Shown: positions 34,550 through 43,135, counted from the stretch's first letter. The stretch is DNA of 64,000 bases from Roseicyclus sediminis (GCF_025515305.1 NZ_JAOPHT010000014.1:1-64000); one strand, 5' to 3'. Notes: generated by a model from the sequence alone, not told the origin. Numbers and translations: made by a program.

Positions 34550-34564
34550 TTAAGGCAGGATTAA
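34550..34564 (-). promoter_or_regulatory. CtrA-type box upstream of fliC
   Basis: TTAA-GGCAGGA-TTAA is an exact TTAA-N7-TTAA pair, the known binding pattern of the cell-cycle regulator CtrA, about 90 bases upstream of the flagellin start. The only other exact intergenic match I found is before flgE. Confidence 0.6.
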
Positions 34565-34574
34565 GGATTACAAG
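34563..34574 (-). promoter_or_regulatory. 12-base element shared with the fliL upstream region
   Basis: AAGGATTACAAG, identical to 27052-27063, overlapping the edge of the CtrA-type box upstream of fliC. On the coding strand it reads CTTGTAATCCTT. Confidence 0.4.
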
Positions 34575-34987
34575 GACTCATCTATTGTTTTTTTCTTGTC
34601 GCGGTCTGACAGAATCCTGTTGCTTTCGTGCCGCAATCCACCCTTTGCGTCATAGGTCCTGCCGAGGCTGTCGCGTTCGGAAAGACGTGTCAGCTCGGCC
34701 GCCACGTCCCGCAGGGCCTGAGACATGCGACCCGCGATTTCTGCATTTCGGTTCAGCAGATCGCGCAGCCGCGCAACGCGCAGTCGCAGAAGCGCCTCGG
34801 TCTCTGCGCCGTTTCCCGCGAGGCCGGCGACGATCTCGGCTTCTCCGGCTTCCAGCGCGGCAGCGAGTGCCGTCTTTTCCTCAAGGAGATGCGCCACGAG
34901 CTCGACGTTGCCCTTCTCGATTGCCGCGTTCTCGTGCTCGAGAAGGTCAGCCATCCTGCGCAGCGTGTCCCAGGTGTCGGCCATCAT
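34568..34987 (-). CDS. FlgN-like flagellar chaperone (coiled coil)
   Basis: 139 residues, nearly all helical and charged (DLLEHENAAIEKGNVELVAHLLEEKTALAAALEAGEAEI; LLRLRVARLRDLLNRNAEIAGRMSQALRDVAAEL). Shape, size and place between the rod-binding protein and fliC fit FlgN, the export chaperone of the hook-filament junction proteins FlgK and FlgL. Sequence identity is too low by eye for a firm call. Its start overlaps the rod-binding gene stop by four bases. Confidence 0.6.
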   Translation of the reverse strand: MMADTWDTLRRMADLLEHENAAIEKGNVELVAHLLEEKTALAAALEAGEAEIVAGLAGNGAETEALLRLRVARLRDLLNRNAEIAGRMSQALRDVAAELTRLSERDSLGRTYDAKGGLRHESNRILSDRDKKKTIDESL

Positions 34988-35286
34988 CGCTCGCTTCCCC
35001 CTTCCGTGCGGCTGTAGCCTGCAATGGCGGCCTCAACGCTTTGCGCGATCCCGGCCCGACCACCGGCAGCCATTTCCTCTGCGATCGCGTTCGCCAGGAA
35101 ACTGCGCCACATCTCCTCGACGTGGCCACCGCCCATCATTCCTTCCGGCACCGTCCTGAGAAGCTGATCCACGGTCTGGGAGAGAAACAGCGCCTCGAAA
35201 TCCTGCGCCGTTTGCTCGGCCGCGCCCGCGAGGGGCCGAGCGGAAATTGCAGCCACATGGACCGCGACCGGGCTCGCCTCCGTCAT
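34984..35286 (-). CDS. FlgJ-like rod-binding protein (no muramidase domain)
   Basis: 100 residues with the rod-binding pattern of the FlgJ N-terminal half (QTAQDFEALFLSQTVDQLLRTVPEGMMGGGHVEEMWRSFLANAIAEEMAAGGRAGIAQSVEAAI). The peptidoglycan hydrolase domain of enteric FlgJ is absent; the SltF-like enzyme at 19691 presumably supplies that activity. Adjacent to flgI with a one-base overlap. Confidence 0.85.
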   Translation of the reverse strand: MTEASPVAVHVAAISARPLAGAAEQTAQDFEALFLSQTVDQLLRTVPEGMMGGGHVEEMWRSFLANAIAEEMAAGGRAGIAQSVEAAIAGYSRTEGGSER

Positions 35287-36434
35287 CAGATGATCTCCAG
35301 ATCTGCGTGAAGCGCGCCCGCGGCCTTTATCGCTTGAAGGATCGAGATCGTCTCGGTCGCGCCTACACCAATTGCGTTCAAACCATCGACGAGCCGCTGC
35401 AGGCTCACGTTGCCCTCGAGAACGGTGAACTGCGCCTCCCGTTCGCGAACCTCCACTTCGGTCTGGGGCACAATGACCGTCTCACCGATCGAGAAGGGCT
35501 CCGGCTGGCTCACTTCGATCTCTTCGCGCACGATCACGGTGAGGCCGCCCTGGCTCACGGCCACCTCGCCGATCCGCACGTTGGCACCAATCACGATAGT
35601 GCCTGACCTTGCGTCGATGACGACGCGCGCGACAGTGTCCGGGCTCACGCGCAGGTTCTCGATATGCGCCATGAGTTGCGTGAGATCCGGGTGGTTGCGG
35701 GCGTTGATCTCGATAGTCGTCGGATCGAGGGCGCGCGCGGCATTCGCGCCAAGGTAGGCGTTGATCGCCTCTTCCACGCGCTGCGCGGTGGTGAAATCGG
35801 GTGTCCTCAACGCCAGGCGGATCGTGTTCAGATGATCGAACGCAAAGGGGATCTCTCGCTCGACGATTGCGCCGTTCTCGATGCGTGCCACGGTCGGCAC
35901 GCCTTCGACGATCGAGGCATTGATGCCCTGCGCCGCGTAACCGGCCACCGCGATAGGCCCTTGCGCGACAGCGTAAACCTCGCCGTCGGCTCCGGTCAGC
36001 GTTGTGACGATAAGGGTCCCGCCCCTCAGACTGCTCGCATCGCCGATGGAGGACACGACCACATCGATCGTCTGACCCATCCTAGCGAATGCCGGCAAAG
36101 ACGCGGTGACGAGAACGGCGGCAGTGTTCTGCGTCCGTATCTCGTCTCCCGACAAGTTGCCCGCCCCAAGACGCTCGAGCATGCCTTCGATGGAGCTTTC
36201 GGTGAAGGGGCTGTTTCTTAGCGTGTCGCCCGTCCCGTTCAGGCCGACCACAAGGCCATACCCCACGAGCTGGTTCTCACGTACGCCATCGACGGTGGCG
36301 ATGTCCTTGATGCGAACATCCGAACCGGACGGGAGAGGCAGGCTCAGCCCGGAAATATCGGCCCCGGCCTGGAGCGCCAATCCCAACCCAACCGACAAGC
36401 CGGCCAGCATTCTGATCGCAGATCTGAAGCGCAT
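35286..36434 (-). CDS. flgI: Flagellar P-ring protein FlgI
   Basis: 382 residues from MRFRSAIRML, with a signal peptide (LAGLSVGLGLALQAGADISG) and the FlgI hallmarks DVRIKDIATVDGVRENQLVGYGLVVGLNGTGDTLRNSPFTESSI, VVSSIGDASSLRGGTLIVTTLTGADG and VSLQRLVDGLNAIGVGATETISILQAIKAAGALHADLEII. Forms the bushing ring in peptidoglycan. A 13-residue upstream extension was rejected because it lies before the signal sequence. Confidence 0.96.
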   Translation of the reverse strand: MRFRSAIRMLAGLSVGLGLALQAGADISGLSLPLPSGSDVRIKDIATVDGVRENQLVGYGLVVGLNGTGDTLRNSPFTESSIEGMLERLGAGNLSGDEIRTQNTAAVLVTASLPAFARMGQTIDVVVSSIGDASSLRGGTLIVTTLTGADGEVYAVAQGPIAVAGYAAQGINASIVEGVPTVARIENGAIVEREIPFAFDHLNTIRLALRTPDFTTAQRVEEAINAYLGANAARALDPTTIEINARNHPDLTQLMAHIENLRVSPDTVARVVIDARSGTIVIGANVRIGEVAVSQGGLTVIVREEIEVSQPEPFSIGETVIVPQTEVEVREREAQFTVLEGNVSLQRLVDGLNAIGVGATETISILQAIKAAGALHADLEII

Positions 36435-36526
36435 GAAGATAAGCCCCTCCTCGAATACACGCCCCGGAGCCAAGGCCCGTATCGTGAGACCACGGTTTTC
36501 TCATCACATACAGCACATTCTCTATA

Positions 36527-36551
36527 CTTGCTATTCTTAACTTTATTCATG
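36527..36551. promoter_or_regulatory. Shared flagellar promoter-type element (CTTG ... TATTCATG)
   Basis: CTTG (36527-36530), then ATTCTTAA and TATTCATG (36544-36551) in the divergent gap between flgI and the OmpR-type regulator. It matches the TATTCATG element in the fliI/flgB gap and before flgF. Confidence 0.4.
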
Positions 36552-36618
36552 TATCTTGCGCAAGGATAGCATGAATCGTGCTGTGATTTCGTGCAATTGC
36601 GAGCTTAGGGGTACCTGG

Positions 36619-37326
36619 ATGCAGGTGTACGTTCACGAGCCTCGGAAAAACCGGATCGCAAGCCTCCTGGCGGAGCTCAGGTCGGACAAGATCGTCCCGA
36701 GCCCGATCGACGACGCATTCTTCGAGCGGGACCTTTCCCTGCTCAATCGGCCGGATAGTCTGGGCAATGCCCTGCTTTTGGCTGCGGTTCCCGGAGTGAA
36801 CGAGAGGATCACGGCGCTTCGAGAGGCCGGGTGCGAAAACCCGGTGGTCGTCATGCGTGATTTCCGCAACGCCCAGGATACGGCACTTCTGCTGGATCGT
36901 GGCGCGGACGAAGTGGTTGTCATGCCGATCAAGGCCGTCGAACTGAGGGCGCGCGTCAACGCCATTCTACGGCGATCGCACGGCCATTCGGCGGACGAGG
37001 TGAAGGTGGGTGAGATCGTCGCGTATTTCGACGGTCGGGATCCGGAAGTCGCCGGACATCGTCTGCGCCTGTCTCAACGCGAGCACGCGATCTTCAAGCA
37101 ACTGGCCCTCAATGCGACCAAGGTGGTGCCCAAGTCGGCCATCTACGACGCGGTCTATGGCATCGCTGACGTACCGCCCTTCGAGAAGGTGATCGACGTC
37201 TACATCTGCAAGATACGCAAGAAGCTGGAAGCCACCACTCCGCAAGGCAGCCGATACATCGAGACCGTACCTGGGCGAGGATACCGGTTTTCGGACGATG
37301 CCATCGCGAAACCGGGTGGGGTCTGA
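36619..37326 (+). CDS. OmpR-type regulator with degenerate receiver (FtcR/CtrA-like)
   Basis: 235 residues from MQVYVHEPRKN (AGGGG upstream; ATG 36571 is an alternative adding 16 residues). The receiver-like domain lacks the acidic pocket and the phospho-Asp: HEPRKN replaces the DD pair and LLAAVPGV stands where LxxDxxLPG is expected. The winged-helix C-terminus is well formed (HRLRLSQREHAIFKQLALNATKVVPKSAIYDAVYG, then KVIDVYICKIRKKLEA, RYIETVPGRGYRFSD) and resembles CtrA and FtcR. Its position among flagellar genes suggests a phosphorylation-independent flagellar activator. Confidence 0.82.
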   Translation: MQVYVHEPRKNRIASLLAELRSDKIVPSPIDDAFFERDLSLLNRPDSLGNALLLAAVPGVNERITALREAGCENPVVVMRDFRNAQDTALLLDRGADEVVVMPIKAVELRARVNAILRRSHGHSADEVKVGEIVAYFDGRDPEVAGHRLRLSQREHAIFKQLALNATKVVPKSAIYDAVYGIADVPPFEKVIDVYICKIRKKLEATTPQGSRYIETVPGRGYRFSDDAIAKPGGV

Positions 37327-37344
37327 CGTTCAAAACGCCCGCCA

Positions 37345-38430
37345 TTATCTCATGTAGTCGAGGAAACTCAGGCGAGAGATCCGGGCAGAGATCGCATATG
37401 CCGCCTCAAGTTGCGTCGAGAGTTGTTTCACCCGCGTCGCAGCCTCGAAAGGATCCACGCCTTCCAGGGCGTCGATGTACTTTTCGTAGACATCTGCGCG
37501 GCCTTCCTGTCGGATGATGGTATCCTCGACCGTGCGTTGTTGCGTCCCAAGCCTGGCCTCGATGCCCGTGATGCCCTCAATGCCATTCAGGATCCCCTCG
37601 ACAGCCGCATCGACCCAAACGCGATAGGCGCCCGGGTCGGAAACCGTGGCGGGATCTACCGAAGCCAGCATCGCAAGCCCCTGCAGCGCCAGCGTGAATG
37701 GCGGATCATTCGCCTGAATGCCGTAGTTCAGGACCGTCGCATCGTCGATCCGGGCCGTAACTCGGGGAGACGGGACGCCGCCCGCATCCAAAAGCGGTGT
37801 GCCCCTGTAGAAACTGGCTTCGAAGTGCGTCTCCGGCGCGGCAGCGTTGGTACTCGAGAATATCCGTGTGACCTCATCCAGCTTGGCCTGCGCATCCGCG
37901 GCGTCGACGATCTGCGGCCCGACGACGCCCGCCAGCACGTCACTTGGCGAGAGACCCGTTATTTCGTTCGCCTGCCCCCAGGTCTGCAGAGCCGTACGAC
38001 CGCTCTCGGTCCCTGAAAAAAGATGGGCGCCCTGGTAGGTCGCGTTGAGTTGCGTCACGACCTGTTCGTAGGCCGCCTTGGCGGATTGCGCCACGACACG
38101 CACCGTCGGGCCCGGGGTCGTCCGGTTAGCGATCGCGATGTCGAGGAAGTCCTGCACCGTTTCGCGGACCGTCCCCAGTGTCGTGGCCATCAATTCCATC
38201 TTGTTTGCCACGAGCCGGTTTCCAGTGAGGAAATTCTCGTTGCTGGCCGCGCTCGAGCGGACGCTGAGCAGCTCGCTCGCACGGAAACCCAACGCCGCGT
38301 AGACGTCGCTTTTCCGACCCGTCGACATCTCCTCGCTCGCGCGTTCCAGCCGCTGCTGGATGTCGGCGACCGTCTCCCGGCGGAAATTGGCGGCGGTGAG
38401 CGTCGAGAGCGTGCCCGAGATGGAAGTCAT
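37345..38430 (-). CDS. flgL: Flagellar hook-associated protein FlgL
   Basis: 361 residues, second hook-filament junction protein. Flagellin-like N-terminus (SISGTLSTLTAANFRRETVADIQQRLERASEEMSTGRKSDVYAALG) and C-terminus (QLSTQLEAAYAISARISRLSFLDYMR), with a longer middle (TYQGAHLFSGTESGRTALQTWGQ) typical of FlgL. It follows flgK by 11 bases. Confidence 0.9.
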   Translation of the reverse strand: MTSISGTLSTLTAANFRRETVADIQQRLERASEEMSTGRKSDVYAALGFRASELLSVRSSAASNENFLTGNRLVANKMELMATTLGTVRETVQDFLDIAIANRTTPGPTVRVVAQSAKAAYEQVVTQLNATYQGAHLFSGTESGRTALQTWGQANEITGLSPSDVLAGVVGPQIVDAADAQAKLDEVTRIFSSTNAAAPETHFEASFYRGTPLLDAGGVPSPRVTARIDDATVLNYGIQANDPPFTLALQGLAMLASVDPATVSDPGAYRVWVDAAVEGILNGIEGITGIEARLGTQQRTVEDTIIRQEGRADVYEKYIDALEGVDPFEAATRVKQLSTQLEAAYAISARISRLSFLDYMR

Positions 38431-38441
38431 TGGCCTTTTCC

Positions 38442-39854
38442 TCAGAACGCGGCGAGAAGCGTGTCGAGCATTTCCGTCAGGGAACGGATGACTTGGCTGT
38501 TGGCCGCATATGCCTGCTCGATTTCCACAAGCCGTTGAAGTTCATCGTCGAGGTTCACGCCGGAAATCCCGCTCCGCACGGCCTCGATCGACGCCGCGCT
38601 GGCAAGCAGCGTCTCCTGGCGCTGCTGCGCCGAAACGCGCGTCTGTTGCTGGTCCGCCACCAGTCCGGCGACGAACTGGCCGATAGTGACGTTGTTGCCC
38701 AGCCCGGCCAAAGCATCGAAACCATGCGTGGTTTCAAAAATATCGACGAAGGCATTTGGCTGGGTGGCGTCGCTGGCGGCCCCCGGGGCGATCGCGCCCA
38801 CGCCGTCGCGCAGACGCCAAAGAAACCCGCCCGCTTCAGGGCGGACCGCGTCGTTGACACCTATGCGGCTCGCAAGATCGTCGGTGCTTGCCGGCAGACC
38901 GGCATTTCCCCGCTCGACGAAAAGGCCTGTCGCGCCCGGAGTCAGCGATGCGTCTGCTGCCGAGAACTCCTCGATCAGGGCGCGCGCGGTCTCGTCGAGT
39001 TGCAACTGCATCCTTGGAAAGACCGCGTTCAGCAGCTCGATCTGACCTGCGAGTTTGCCTTCGGCGAACCCACGCTCACCGGGCCGGCCCGGTGTGATGT
39101 CGACACCGTCCGCGAGAAGCATTCCGGACACTTCGTCGAAGCTGATGGTCCTGCGGTTCCGGTCGGCGAGCAGTTCGGTACCGCCCGCCGTGTAGATGGA
39201 CAGGCGTCCGGACGCGTCGGAAACGACGTGGAGATCGGCGACTTCGGACAACTGGTCGACGAGCGCGGCCGCTTCGTCCAGCAGGGCCGCTTCGAGATCC
39301 GTTCCCGAACCGGCCTTCGGGATCCTGCCGTTCAGTTCGGCCAACCGCATGAGCCCCGAGTTCAGGGTCGCGACGGATGCTCCGATCCGCTCGTGGGTCA
39401 GGGCCCGCGCCTCATCGAGGGCGTCGGCCGTATCGTTGAGCTCCCGCACAAGGCTTTCGGACGCCATCAACACTCCGGTCTGCGCAGCAGGCAGTTCGGG
39501 AGCGTTTGCAAGCTGGGTGAAGGCCGACCGAAGATCGGCGATCCGATCGGTCAGGCTCGTCCCCGCGCCGGGCTGGCCAAGGCGCGTGGTGTAGAGTTCA
39601 AGCCCCGAAGCGATCGCTTCCTGCCGGCCGGCGCGCGCCTGCTCGACGCGGAAGAGGCGCTCGACAGCCGCGTCTATCTCGCGGCGGATGCCGGTCACAC
39701 GCACCCCTCCCGCCGCATCCGTCGCCTGCAGCGCAGTCTTCCGAGTATGGACGGGATTATCGGCGTTGGCGATGTTTCCCGCCGTGATCTCGGCACGCTT
39801 CTCCACCACGGCAAGGCCGCTCCGACTTATGGAGAGGGCGCTTGTGATTCCCAT
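38442..39854 (-). CDS. flgK: Flagellar hook-associated protein FlgK
   Basis: 470 residues, first hook-filament junction protein. N-terminal rod-type segment (ALSISRSGLAVVEKRAEITAGNIANADNPVHTRKTALQ) and C-terminal GISGVNLDDELQRLVEIEQAYAANSQVIRSLTEMLDTLLAAF. At position 30 the usual NPGYxR reads NPVHTR, a mild divergence from the NxxGY consensus. Second gene of the flgE-flgK-flgL unit. Confidence 0.93.
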   Translation of the reverse strand: MGITSALSISRSGLAVVEKRAEITAGNIANADNPVHTRKTALQATDAAGGVRVTGIRREIDAAVERLFRVEQARAGRQEAIASGLELYTTRLGQPGAGTSLTDRIADLRSAFTQLANAPELPAAQTGVLMASESLVRELNDTADALDEARALTHERIGASVATLNSGLMRLAELNGRIPKAGSGTDLEAALLDEAAALVDQLSEVADLHVVSDASGRLSIYTAGGTELLADRNRRTISFDEVSGMLLADGVDITPGRPGERGFAEGKLAGQIELLNAVFPRMQLQLDETARALIEEFSAADASLTPGATGLFVERGNAGLPASTDDLASRIGVNDAVRPEAGGFLWRLRDGVGAIAPGAASDATQPNAFVDIFETTHGFDALAGLGNNVTIGQFVAGLVADQQQTRVSAQQRQETLLASAASIEAVRSGISGVNLDDELQRLVEIEQAYAANSQVIRSLTEMLDTLLAAF

Positions 39855-39882
39855 GCTACCGAAGGCCCCTTTCGATCAGGTG

Positions 39883-41166
39883 TCAGCGCTTGATGCGCAT
39901 CGTCTCGTCAAGCATCTCGTCAACCGTCGTCACGATCTTAGCGTTCGATGAGTAGGCGCGCTGGATCTGGATGAGGTTCGTCAGTTCTTCCGCGATCTCG
40001 ACATTCGAGGACTCGAGCGCCCCAGACGTGATCGTGCCGGCCGCACCGGCAGATGCCGACGCCAATTCCAGCGGTCCGCTTTCATTGGACAGCAGGTAGG
40101 CATTGCCATTTGTCGTGAGCAAGCCGTTCGGGTTGGTCACCATGGCAAGCGGCACGCTGAACAGAGCACGTCGCATGCCGTTGTCGAAGATACCAAAGAC
40201 GTCACCGTTTTCGGTCACTTCGGCTCGGGATAGCGTACCGCTTGACGACCCGTTCACCGTGACATCCAGGGGCGAATATTCGCCGGCGAACTGAGTGATG
40301 CCGCCATAGGTTCCAACCGCGCCGAGATCGATCGTGACGGTCTGGCCTCCGCCGATATCGATATCGAAAAGACCGTCATCGGCAGATGCACCGGCCGACG
40401 TGACGTTCGTGAAGTTGGTGTAGGACAGGGGCGCCCCGGGGGCCGCCCCGGTGTCGGCGAACGTCACCGTCAGGGAACCGAGCGGAGCGCCCGCCTCGTC
40501 CTCGACGTTCAGGAGCCATTCGTTGTTCGTTGCCTGGGGCGTCCACGCGAATTGCAACCTCTGGGTGGCTCCGAGTGGATCGTAGATACTTGCCGAAGAC
40601 CTGAAGGGCGCGCCGGCGCCAACACCTGTCTGTTGCGATGGCAGGTTGCCGCGGATCCCCATCTCGGACGTCGCCTCACCCGGGATTGTCTGGGTCCCCA
40701 CGTTCACGGTCGACAGGCCCGAAAACGAATTGCGGTCCGCCGCCATCAGCGTTCCGTTCGTGTCGTAGGGGAAACCCGAGAGATAGAACCCCGCAGCGTT
40801 GCGGAGATCCCCGTTCTCATCCGGCCGGAAAGAGCCCGCTCGCGTCAGCATGTAGTTTGAAAGAGCCGGGTCATTCGGGTTCTTCGACACGACAAAGAAG
40901 CCCGGGCCGCTTATGGCGAGGTCGGTGGGGCGACTGGTCGTTCGAAGTTGCCCGTCCGCGTCGATGTCCGAGGCTTGGACCGCCCTCACGCCACCGGGCG
41001 GTGCAGTACCGCTCGACGATGCGACCGTGGAGGAAACCATCTGTGCGAAGCTGCGCCGGTAACCGTCGGTGCCGGCATTCGCGATGTTGGAAGAAACACT
41101 CACCACGGCCGTCATGTTGGCCTTGAGCCCGCTGACGCCGTTCTGCAAGGCGGAATTGATGCTCAT
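39883..41166 (-). CDS. flgE: Flagellar hook protein FlgE
   Basis: 427-residue hook subunit. N-terminus INSALQNGVSGLKANMTAVVSVSSNIANAGTDGYRRSFAQM, the LAISGPGFFVV motif, a long central region and the C-terminus ESSNVEIAEELTNLIQIQRAYSSNAKIVTTVDEMLDETMRIKR are all diagnostic. It has its own upstream CtrA-type box and leads the unit flgE-flgK-flgL. Confidence 0.96.
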   Translation of the reverse strand: MSINSALQNGVSGLKANMTAVVSVSSNIANAGTDGYRRSFAQMVSSTVASSSGTAPPGGVRAVQASDIDADGQLRTTSRPTDLAISGPGFFVVSKNPNDPALSNYMLTRAGSFRPDENGDLRNAAGFYLSGFPYDTNGTLMAADRNSFSGLSTVNVGTQTIPGEATSEMGIRGNLPSQQTGVGAGAPFRSSASIYDPLGATQRLQFAWTPQATNNEWLLNVEDEAGAPLGSLTVTFADTGAAPGAPLSYTNFTNVTSAGASADDGLFDIDIGGGQTVTIDLGAVGTYGGITQFAGEYSPLDVTVNGSSSGTLSRAEVTENGDVFGIFDNGMRRALFSVPLAMVTNPNGLLTTNGNAYLLSNESGPLELASASAGAAGTITSGALESSNVEIAEELTNLIQIQRAYSSNAKIVTTVDEMLDETMRIKR

Positions 41167-41215
41167 TCGGATGATCCTTTCCGTGTTTGGTCGCGGATGA
41201 GATTGCTCGGAAAGA

Positions 41216-41230
41216 TTAAAGGAAGATTAA
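41216..41230 (-). promoter_or_regulatory. CtrA-type box upstream of flgE
   Basis: TTAA-AGGAAGA-TTAA, an exact TTAA-N7-TTAA, about 50 bases upstream of the flgE start, followed by a further TTAA at 41232-41235. It matches the CtrA consensus and the box before fliC. Confidence 0.6.
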
Positions 41231-41236
41231 ATTAAA

Positions 41237-43084
41237 TTATTGTTGTGTTTCTTCATTTGCCTCGTCGAGGCCGGTGGCCGTCTCTTCCACCAGGACCCCG
41301 ACCCGTTGCAGCGCCTCGTCCGCTCGTTCCAACAAGGCACGGGCCGAGGCGGATCCAAGGTCGGGCCCCGAGGCACTGGGTGCGGCCCCTCCAACAAGCA
41401 CCCTCGCGAGCGTCTCGTTCCTTCCCGCAAGCAGCGCTGCGACCGTTTCCGCAAGGTGGATGTCACCGCTACGTTCCGCCGCCACCAGGAGGCCGATCGC
41501 ATCCGCAGGCGGCAGATCGTCCTCTAGCATCCGCCAAAGCTCGACATATGTGTCGCGGGCCTCTTCCCAGGCACGGTCGGAAACAAGGCGGCGCGCTTCG
41601 ATCCGAAGCACTTCCTCGGACCGGGGTAGCTCGGCGTCCCAGTCGGCCAGCGGCTCGCCCATGCGGCTTGCATAGCGGGAGCGAAGCAGCTGCAGCCGCT
41701 CGAGCAACGCGGCGTCCTGAGACAAGAGTGCGGCGTCAAGCAGTTCGGCGGCCGCCTCCATCCTGCCACTCGCAAGGTGCGCTTCCGCTTCCCGCAACCT
41801 CAGCTGGTCCAACTGCTCGGGCACAGGTTCGCGAAGCCCGAGTTCCCCCGATGCCTCAAGGTACTCGCGGGTCAACCGGAACTCCTCTGCCGCGGCGGCA
41901 GCGGCGCCGATAACCCGCATGTGGCCCGCAAAGATCTCGGATGATTGCTCGTAGCCGGGTGTGAAACGGAAAATCGAAGACAACTCTCGATGGCCTTCGA
42001 TGAACGCCTCGAGAGGAATCCCGCCAGACGTGCCGGCCGTGTAGTAGTCACGCACATGTGCCATCGCCCTCTCGGGCGCGGTCTCGGCTTCCGGCGCGTT
42101 GGGGTAGCGCAGTACAAGATCGCCCAGCGCTAGCGCGGCAGACTTCGAGTCCCCGCCTTCAATTGCCACCCTCTCCATCTCGAGCAGGGTCTCGAGGTCG
42201 TCCTCGTCGCCGCGCCAGAGCGAATCCGCGCGTGCCAGCAACCCCAGAGCTTCGTCGTGCCCGATCGCCTCGTAGTCGAGCCCCAACCGGACGATGGCCA
42301 GCCGGGCCCTATGCCCCCAGGCATCGCGAGCGGACGAGGCCTCCACGAAATGCTCGAAGGCAACAAGATCCTGACCCCCGCCAAGTGCGACCGTTCCGAG
42401 AAGATAAGAAAGCGCTCCGCCACCATGACGGTCGACGCGCGTGAGACGCTCGGCAAGTCCGTGCGCCAGAAACCAATCCTCGGCAATCACCGCGGCCGAA
42501 AAAAGTGCGGGCAGCATGCGCTCGACCAGAGGAGGCGGCAAAGCATCGAAGGAGCGTATCGCGCCGGAAAGCACGTCCGAAGCGGCCTCGTTGTCGCCCA
42601 ACCGTTGCAGTCCGTATGCCCGGAAAACACTGTCCGCACTATCCGGTGGGCCTTCCAGCGCGGCGACGGCCTGCGCCACATCACCCTGCCAAAGCGGATC
42701 AATGACGGACAGAGCGGCGGCAAGTTGGTTTCGGCGAGCCGCCAAGTCGGGGTCAAGCGTCGCGGTAGAGATAGCCTCCACCACCGTCCGCCCCTCGCTG
42801 ACAAAGCCTCGGGCCAGATGGAACATCGCAAGATCGAGGAGCGCCCTTGCGACCGCGTCATCTGCGTCGACACCTGCGACCTGCGCCGCAGCAAGCGCGT
42901 CCAGCCGCTCGGCGCGGACGGCGAGATAGCCCCCCTCGACGTGCCCGCCAAGCGCCAGAGGCTGCACGTGGATCCGCCCGCCCACCGTCTCGGCGGGAGG
43001 CGCCTCCGAGACCACGTCGGCGAGGACGGCGCTCGCGAGGCAACCGAGAAGGCCGGCGACGGCCGCTGAATGCGCGTACCACAT
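41237..43084 (-). CDS. Large exported helical-repeat protein of unknown function in the flagellar cluster
   Basis: 615 residues: signal peptide (AAVAGLLGCLASAVLADVVSE), then an almost entirely helical, Ala/Leu/Glu-rich body with TPR-like pairs (ARALLDLAMFHLARGFVSEGRTVVEAI; VFRAYGLQRLGDNEAASDVLSGAI; EAHLASGRMEAAAELLDAALL) and an acidic C-terminus. This suggests a periplasmic solenoid scaffold. It is divergent from flgF and precedes flgE on the minus strand. A periplasmic motility protein such as rhizobial MotC is the nearest idea, but I cannot show homology. Confidence 0.75.
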   Translation of the reverse strand: MWYAHSAAVAGLLGCLASAVLADVVSEAPPAETVGGRIHVQPLALGGHVEGGYLAVRAERLDALAAAQVAGVDADDAVARALLDLAMFHLARGFVSEGRTVVEAISTATLDPDLAARRNQLAAALSVIDPLWQGDVAQAVAALEGPPDSADSVFRAYGLQRLGDNEAASDVLSGAIRSFDALPPPLVERMLPALFSAAVIAEDWFLAHGLAERLTRVDRHGGGALSYLLGTVALGGGQDLVAFEHFVEASSARDAWGHRARLAIVRLGLDYEAIGHDEALGLLARADSLWRGDEDDLETLLEMERVAIEGGDSKSAALALGDLVLRYPNAPEAETAPERAMAHVRDYYTAGTSGGIPLEAFIEGHRELSSIFRFTPGYEQSSEIFAGHMRVIGAAAAAAEEFRLTREYLEASGELGLREPVPEQLDQLRLREAEAHLASGRMEAAAELLDAALLSQDAALLERLQLLRSRYASRMGEPLADWDAELPRSEEVLRIEARRLVSDRAWEEARDTYVELWRMLEDDLPPADAIGLLVAAERSGDIHLAETVAALLAGRNETLARVLVGGAAPSASGPDLGSASARALLERADEALQRVGVLVEETATGLDEANEETQQ

Positions 43085-43108
43085 GAAGAGGTTCTATTCT
43101 TATTTATT

Positions 43109-43135
43109 CTTGACAAATCTAATGATCTATTCATG
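43109..43135 (+). promoter_or_regulatory. Shared flagellar promoter-type element before flgF
   Basis: CTTGAC (43109-43114) and TATTCATG (43128-43135), 13 bases apart, in the 86-base divergent gap between the solenoid gene and flgF. ATTCTTGA also occurs at 51721-51730 (minus strand, before motB). Confidence 0.4.
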
